A stretch of 64,000 nucleotides of DNA, from NCBI RefSeq assembly GCF_002303885.1, contig NZ_MRCM01000001.1, positions 372,001 to 436,000 on the forward strand, read 5' to 3'. Both the position numbers and the translations under genes were made by a program. Position 1 is the first letter of the stretch, and every line of letters starts with the position of its first letter. The DNA comes from Flavobacterium sp. ACN2. Lineage in GTDB: Bacteria; Bacteroidota; Bacteroidia; Flavobacteriales; Flavobacteriaceae. Shown here in pieces: positions 59,598-64,000 of the stretch. A model generated the notes under the pieces. That model worked only from the letters and a program-made list of their open reading frames with translations, searched no databases and was not told the origin of the DNA.

Positions 59598-60875
59598 ATG
59601 GAAAATTACAGCATTATCATCTTTATACTTGCAATCGTAATAGGACTATCAGCTTTTGCAGACAAAGCCAAACTTCCCTACCCGATTCTGCTTGTAATTG
59701 TGGGAGTGGCCATCGGATTTATCCCAACTATGCAGGAAATAGAAATTAATCCAGAAATTATTTTCCTGATATTTCTTCCGCCATTGTTATATGATGCTTC
59801 TTTCAATATTTCCCCAAAACATTTTAAAACGAATCTTAGTACTATTAGCACATTAGCAATTCCGCTTGTATTTCTTACTACTTTTTGGATTGCAGTTGTT
59901 TCTCACTACATGATTCCAGGCATGACATGGCCTTTGGCTTTTGTACTAGGCGCCATTCTCTCTGCGACAGACGCTGTTGCAGCAATAAACATTACAAAAG
60001 GTCTTGGTTTACCCGAAAAAACACTTACAATATTAGAAGGCGAAAGTCTTATAAATGATGCCTCTGCTCTTGTTGCTTATCGTTTTGCAGTTGCTGCTGT
60101 TATGGGTGCTACTTTTATAATCTGGAAAGCCGCTTTTCAATTTGTTTTCTTATTGGGAGGAGGTTTTTTGGTTGGTGCGATAATGGGCAAAATATTAGGA
60201 ATCATACTAAGGACGGTTAGAAATAACATTAATGTCGTTGTAAGTTTTATGCTTTTAATGCCATTTGTAACCTATCTTGTCGCAGAGCACCTAAATGTTT
60301 CTGGAGTAATTGCAGTTGTTATTCTAGGTTTGGCAATGGCGCGTTTAAGCAATAAAGTTTTTCCTGAGCGCTTAAAAAACAGTTCTAAAAGTCTTTGGGA
60401 TGTTATTATCTTCTTACTCAATGGATTGATTTTCATCTTAATCGGACTCAATTTTCGATATATATTAAAAGACATCGACGACGGAATGATTTTACCCTAT
60501 ATTGGCTATGCCATAATAATTACAATCGTTGCATTATTAACTAGAATGACAAGAGTGTTTTTTCAAAAGAAAAACCTGCAAAAAGCCTTTCAGAAGAATA
60601 AAAACGGAAAAAGAAAAGTAAGCGAAAATGCTCTTCTCGATTTTGGAAACAGCTTAATTATAAGCTGGTCTGGAATGCGAGGCATAGTATCACTGGCCAT
60701 TGCCATTGGACTTCCCAAATTTCTAGAAGACGGAACTCCTTTTCCGCTCAGAAATGCTATTATATTTATCTCTGTTGCAGTTGTATTATTGACATTAATC
60801 GGGCAAGGATTAACACTGCCGTGGATTGTCAAAAAAATAAATGAAATTGAAGAAAAAAAACAGCTAAACCAATAA
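59598..60875 (+). CDS. Na+/H+ antiporter, CPA1/NhaP type
   Basis: A 425-residue inner-membrane antiporter. Typical blocks: KLPYPILLVIVGVAIGFIP, FLIFLPPLLYDASFNISP, GAILSATDAVAAINITKGLGLPEKTLTILEGESLINDASALVAYRFA and GMRGIVSLAIAIGLP. The ND pair in LINDAS is the ion-binding site of CPA1 members. Twelve or so segments, no long cytoplasmic tail. It differs from NhaA and the Kef-type antiporter also in the window, making three separate antiporter families here. Confidence 0.93.
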   Translation: MENYSIIIFILAIVIGLSAFADKAKLPYPILLVIVGVAIGFIPTMQEIEINPEIIFLIFLPPLLYDASFNISPKHFKTNLSTISTLAIPLVFLTTFWIAVVSHYMIPGMTWPLAFVLGAILSATDAVAAINITKGLGLPEKTLTILEGESLINDASALVAYRFAVAAVMGATFIIWKAAFQFVFLLGGGFLVGAIMGKILGIILRTVRNNINVVVSFMLLMPFVTYLVAEHLNVSGVIAVVILGLAMARLSNKVFPERLKNSSKSLWDVIIFLLNGLIFILIGLNFRYILKDIDDGMILPYIGYAIIITIVALLTRMTRVFFQKKNLQKAFQKNKNGKRKVSENALLDFGNSLIISWSGMRGIVSLAIAIGLPKFLEDGTPFPLRNAIIFISVAVVLLTLIGQGLTLPWIVKKINEIEEKKQLNQ

Positions 60876-60916
60876 ATTTATAACTACACTAACTAACCCA
60901 ATTTAAACCAAAAACT

Positions 60917-61384
60917 ATGGAACATGAACTAAAAGGCCACTTCGACGAATTTGAAAAACCGGAAGTAATAAGACGTAAACTTCTTCCTTGGTGGATAAAA
61001 GTTTTCTGTTGGATTTTTATGCTCATGGGAGTTTGTGCAATAGGTTCTCTAATTATAAATCTTTTTGTTCCGAATGTAAATTTATCACTTTACGGGTTTT
61101 CAACCGACACCGCTTATTCTGGAACTGGAATTTTTATAATTTCTATTATGCTTTTAAAAGCATTTGCAGCATTTTCCCTCTGGTTCGAAAAACCTAATGC
61201 CATTATGATTGCCAAAATAGATGCACTTGTGGGTATTGCAATATGTGTTGCTTCTTTGTTTATACTTCCTTTTAGTGCAGGAAAAGACCATTTTTCTTTT
61301 AGATTAGAAATTCTACTCCTTATTCCTTATTATATGAAAATCAATAAAATTGAATACGAATGGGATAATCTTGAAAGCATCTAA
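60917..61384 (+). CDS. hypothetical four-helix membrane protein
   Basis: A 155-residue protein with a charged N terminus (EHELKGHFDEFEKPEVIRRKLLPWW) and four membrane segments (about 28-50, 68-90, 100-118, 125-145). I do not recognise it. It follows the antiporter by 41 bases on the same strand and may be co-transcribed. Confidence 0.7.
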   Translation: MEHELKGHFDEFEKPEVIRRKLLPWWIKVFCWIFMLMGVCAIGSLIINLFVPNVNLSLYGFSTDTAYSGTGIFIISIMLLKAFAAFSLWFEKPNAIMIAKIDALVGIAICVASLFILPFSAGKDHFSFRLEILLLIPYYMKINKIEYEWDNLESI

Positions 61385-61441
61385 AAAATAACGTAATTTT
61401 ATAACTGTGCATTTTTGTTTCATTTAAAAACTATCAAGAAA

Positions 61442-61897
61442 ATGACTTCAGATATTCTTACTACAACATCAGATTCAGAAATTGTAACCACACGTATCCT
61501 GAATTTCCCGCAAGAACTTGTTTTTAAAGCGTGGAGCGATCCAGAACATTTACAAAATTGGTGGGGACCAAAAGGTTTCACCAATACTTTTCATGAGTTT
61601 AACTTTTGCGAAGGCGGAAAATGGAGCTTCATTATGCATGGTCCAGAAGTTGGAAATTATGCCAATGAATGCGAATTCATCAAAATAGACAAACCCAATC
61701 TTATTGCTTGGAAACGCCATTCGAAACCACTTTTTCAAATCTTAACCACTTTTGAAACTATTGCCGAAAATCAAACCAAAGTAATTTTTAAAATGCTTTT
61801 TGAAACTGAAGCAGAATGCCAGAAATTAAAGCCTTATGTTGTCGATAAAAACGAAGAAAACTTTGACAAACTGGAAGTTGAATTATCTAAAATGTAA
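61442..61897 (+). CDS. SRPBCC / AHSA1-family protein
   Basis: A 151-residue START-like fold protein: TTRILNFPQELVFKAWSDPEHLQNWWGPKGFTNTFHEFNFCEGGKWSFIMHGP, the classic AHSA1 start, then YANECEFIKIDKPNLIAW and ILTTFETIAENQTKVIFKMLFET. Such proteins bind hydrophobic ligands; in bacteria the role is mostly unknown. The start at 61442 (MTSDIL) is preferred over 61415 because the nine residues before it are not conserved in the family. Confidence 0.88.
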   Translation: MTSDILTTTSDSEIVTTRILNFPQELVFKAWSDPEHLQNWWGPKGFTNTFHEFNFCEGGKWSFIMHGPEVGNYANECEFIKIDKPNLIAWKRHSKPLFQILTTFETIAENQTKVIFKMLFETEAECQKLKPYVVDKNEENFDKLEVELSKM

Positions 61898-61962
61898 TTA
61901 TGAAAACTTAATTCCGTATTTTTACCTTATCATCAATCATTAAACAATCAAAAATCAATCAC

Positions 61963-62748
61963 ATGAAAAAAATTATCCTTCTAGCAATTTTTCTAATTGC
62001 TCAATCCTTTTATGCGCAAAACCAAGTCGCAAAAAAACCTGAAACTGTTATTATTATCAACAACGAAATTGCCACAATGGATCAAGTTATGAAATATGGC
62101 AATGAGGGTTATGTCAAATCAATGAATAAAGGCGTTAGTGAAGAAAAGCGAAATGAACTAGCAAAAAAATTTGGCGATAAAATTGGCGACAGAGAATTTA
62201 TAGTGGTCGTAGAAGTTTTTACCGAACAAGAAAAAATCGAAAACGATAAAAAGACTAAAGACAGTGCCTTAGATCCAAAACCTCAAGTCGAACAAAAACA
62301 ATTTCTATTAAATGTAAACGACAAAGCCAAAGACTTTACCTTAAAACTTGTCGACGGCAAAGAGGTAAAACTTTCTGACTTAAAAGGAAAAGTGGTACTG
62401 GTTAATTTCTGGGCAACCTGGTGCGCACCTTGCCTACAAGAGTTCTACGATATTCCATCAAAAATTCTCGAACCTTTTAAAAATGATAATTTTGTCTTTT
62501 TAGCAATCTCAAGCGGAGAAAAAGAAACTGCAGTGGCTAAAAAAGTAGTGAAGTTAAAAAATGATGGTCTTAATTTTAATTTCGGCATTGATCCAAATAA
62601 TATAATATGGAATCAATATGCTACAAATGCAATTCCGAAAAACTTTTTAATTGATCAAAACGGAATTATACAATATGTGGCAGTAGGAAATGCGGAAGGA
62701 AACCTAGATAAGATAGCAAGCGAAATCAAAAAACTGCTTTCAAAATAG
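61963..62748 (+). CDS. TlpA/ResA-like periplasmic thioredoxin
   Basis: A 261-residue exported thioredoxin-fold protein: signal peptide (KKIILLAIFLIAQSFYAQ), a 90-residue N-terminal domain of unknown function, then an AhpC/TSA-Redoxin domain from about 118 (NDKAKDFTLKLVDGKEVKLSDLKGKVVLVNFWATWCAPC) with the active-site C154/C157 and a cis-proline segment NAIPKNFLIDQNG. It probably reduces or oxidises disulfides in the periplasm. It stands between an SRPBCC and a thioesterase gene without tight coupling. Confidence 0.9.
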   Translation: MKKIILLAIFLIAQSFYAQNQVAKKPETVIIINNEIATMDQVMKYGNEGYVKSMNKGVSEEKRNELAKKFGDKIGDREFIVVVEVFTEQEKIENDKKTKDSALDPKPQVEQKQFLLNVNDKAKDFTLKLVDGKEVKLSDLKGKVVLVNFWATWCAPCLQEFYDIPSKILEPFKNDNFVFLAISSGEKETAVAKKVVKLKNDGLNFNFGIDPNNIIWNQYATNAIPKNFLIDQNGIIQYVAVGNAEGNLDKIASEIKKLLSK

Positions 62749-62870
62749 ATTATTGGACCGCCTATTTATAATGTGAAAACGAAAAAAAATTATGCATGCA
62801 TAGTAATTTTGTGCTATTCGTTTGTTTTTTATTTGTAATTTCGGTTTTTCAATAAAATACAATATTAAAA

Positions 62871-63308
62871 ATGGCTTCATTTACAAAAGAAATATCTTTC
62901 CGTTGGTCAGATCTTGATCCTAATTTTCACGTTCGTCACAGCGCTTATTATGATTTTGGTGCGCAACATCGTATCGAAATTTTAGAAGAATTGGGTTTAA
63001 CATTAAAAGTAATGCAAACGCAAGGTTTTGGTCCTGTTTTGTTTAGAGAAGAATGCGTTTTTAGAAAAGAATTAAAACTTTCTGATAAAATATTCATTCA
63101 TACTAAAACTTCAAAAATGAAAGCCGATGCTTCTCGCTGGTCAATCATTCATGAATTTAGAAGAGAAGACGATACACTTTGCGCAACAATCACGGTTGAT
63201 GGTGCGTGGATGGATACAAAACTGAGAAAACTAGCTTCTCCAACGCCAGAAATCGCGATTCAGGCTTTGAGTATTTTCCCGAAAAGTGATGATTTTGTTG
63301 GACTATAA
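62871..63308 (+). CDS. hotdog-fold acyl-CoA thioesterase
   Basis: A 145-residue protein of the 4HBT type: FRWSDLDPNFHVRHSAYYDFGAQHRIEILEELGL, with the catalytic aspartate and the FHVRHSAYYD helix start, then EECVFRKELKLSDKIFIHT and SRWSIIHEFRREDDTLCATITVDGAWMD. It hydrolyses acyl-CoA thioesters; chain preference cannot be read. A perfect bidirectional terminator follows. Confidence 0.88.
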   Translation: MASFTKEISFRWSDLDPNFHVRHSAYYDFGAQHRIEILEELGLTLKVMQTQGFGPVLFREECVFRKELKLSDKIFIHTKTSKMKADASRWSIIHEFRREDDTLCATITVDGAWMDTKLRKLASPTPEIAIQALSIFPKSDDFVGL

Positions 63309-63330
63309 ACCAGCAAATTGTAATCTTATA

Positions 63331-63373
63331 AAAAATCCCAAAAACAATTTTAAATATTGTTTTTGGGATTTTT
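63331..63373. terminator. bidirectional terminator
   Basis: Perfect 18-bp stem AAAAATCCCAAAAACAAT (63331-63348) / its complement (63356-63373) with a 7-base loop. The A and T tracts of the stem serve both the thioesterase gene (plus) and the convergent gene (minus). Confidence 0.92.
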
Positions 63374-63402
63374 CTCTTAACCAAATTGTATTTTTAATTT
63401 CG

Positions 63403-64000
63403 TTATTCAAACTTTAATCCAAAGTTTACTTTTTCAAAAGTTGTACTGCACGAAAAGGCAAATCGTCCGACATTAACAGTTCCGAAAATTCCGCCAACTG
63501 AATGTCCAGAATAAAATCCACCAGTAGAAAATCGGCGAACCTGATATTTTAAAGCAATATCATTTACCTTCGAACTCAACTGCCCAAAAGCAATTACATG
63601 CGGGATAATTTCATAACTCCCAAAAACTTTGGGAACCAGTTTTTTGTAATAATCAAAACTTTCATCAGTTTCATAATCAATAATTGACGAATGCAAATTT
63701 TCAAGATTTCCGCCAATATAGGTGTTTTCAGAAAAATGCCAGGAGATACTGAAACCTGTAAAAGTTCCCTCATAACCGCTTCTAGAATCTACATAACCGA
63801 TACCAATTGTAGCTCTAAAATTTTCGCAAATTTTCCCTATGTAACCCACATAAGTGCGATCGATTTCGGATTTGTCAATTCCAGCACCAAAAATGATATC
63901 GTCTTCACACATGGTAAGAGCATACTGAAAATAAGCTGAATATTGATCTTGATTTGCCGCGACGACACTCCGGCCTTTATCGAGATCTATATTGGGAGAA
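63403..64000 (-). CDS. outer-membrane-barrel-like protein, 5' end cut by window
   Basis: The frame is open from the window end (codons from 63999) to the stop at 63403: about 198 residues, N terminus missing. An internal ATG at 63910-63912 exists, but 29 sense codons precede it (SPNIDLDKGRSVVAANQ, YSAYFQYALT). The sequence shows alternating hydrophobic strands ending in aromatics (TYVGYIGKICENFRATIGIGY, FTGFSISWHFSENTYIGGNL) and the terminal VNFGLKFE with a final-strand look, as in outer-membrane barrels. I do not recognise the family. Confidence 0.65.
   Translation of the reverse strand, partial: SPNIDLDKGRSVVAANQDQYSAYFQYALTMCEDDIIFGAGIDKSEIDRTYVGYIGKICENFRATIGIGYVDSRSGYEGTFTGFSISWHFSENTYIGGNLENLHSSIIDYETDESFDYYKKLVPKVFGSYEIIPHVIAFGQLSSKVNDIALKYQVRRFSTGGFYSGHSVGGIFGTVNVGRFAFSCSTTFEKVNFGLKFE

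Noticed and set aside
1..64000. CRISPR array or rRNA/tRNA genes
   Set aside because: No regularly spaced identical repeats with unique spacers and no cloverleaf or rRNA-like sequence were seen; the regular repeats found are dispersed singly.

Overview
The window is a piece of a Bacteroidota chromosome, most probably Flavobacterium or a close relative. It is AT-rich. Its promoters fit the flavobacterial pattern (TTG about 20 bases before TAnnTTTG), most genes lack Shine-Dalgarno sequences, and the gene families are typical of the group (DUF389, DUF6428, LytS/LytTR pairs, an ABC permease fused to an M1 peptidase, AraC regulators in number). I ran no search; family names come from motifs I could read.

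Layout. 1-3.2 kb is an accessory patch on the minus strand: a PLD-type phosphodiesterase cut by the window edge, an unknown protein, a HEPN-motif protein and a complete IS6-family insertion sequence. 3.2-6.1 kb has a DUF389 membrane protein converging on the NhaA antiporter with overlapping 3' ends. 6.5-12.9 kb is a tripartite RND efflux operon (adaptor, pump, outer-membrane factor) behind a leaderless small-protein gene and closed by a strong terminator. 13.4-15.4 kb pairs a short-chain dehydrogenase with its likely AraC regulator. 16-21 kb holds a Kef-type antiporter, a small heat-shock protein, a wrecked carbonic anhydrase gene, a WG-repeat protein and a ChrA chromate transporter.

21.8-26.9 kb is an arsenic-resistance cluster: ArsR, a GNAT acetyltransferase, a DUF6428 protein, a thiol arsenate reductase, an ACR3 arsenite exporter and a metallophosphoesterase, then a Crp-like regulator and a membrane protein. 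27.2-31.4 kb holds a DUF1203 protein, a RidA-like lipoprotein, two paralogous alpha/beta hydrolases and an AraC regulator. Both hydrolase promoters carry an identical 40-bp element at identical spacing from the -7 box. 32-42.5 kb is a worn region of regulators, small secreted proteins, response regulators and at least five broken genes (RND pump tail, histidine kinase tail, AraC tail, NADP-dependent oxidoreductase, one small ORF).

42.6-53.8 kb is a signalling and export block: a PAS histidine kinase with a frameshifted end, an S41 peptidase, two paralogous LytS/LytTR two-component systems facing each other, and an ABC ATPase with a permease fused to an M1 aminopeptidase. 54.3-57 kb is an integrase module without visible cargo. 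57.3-64 kb is ordinary core: DnaK, an NhaP-type antiporter, a membrane protein, an SRPBCC protein, a TlpA-like thioredoxin, a thioesterase and an outer-membrane-type protein cut by the window end.

Two families of dispersed intergenic repeats run through the window: family A (three copies, each ending in a GGCGCC hairpin) and family B (four copies). With the 40-bp operator pair, these are the least explained structures here.
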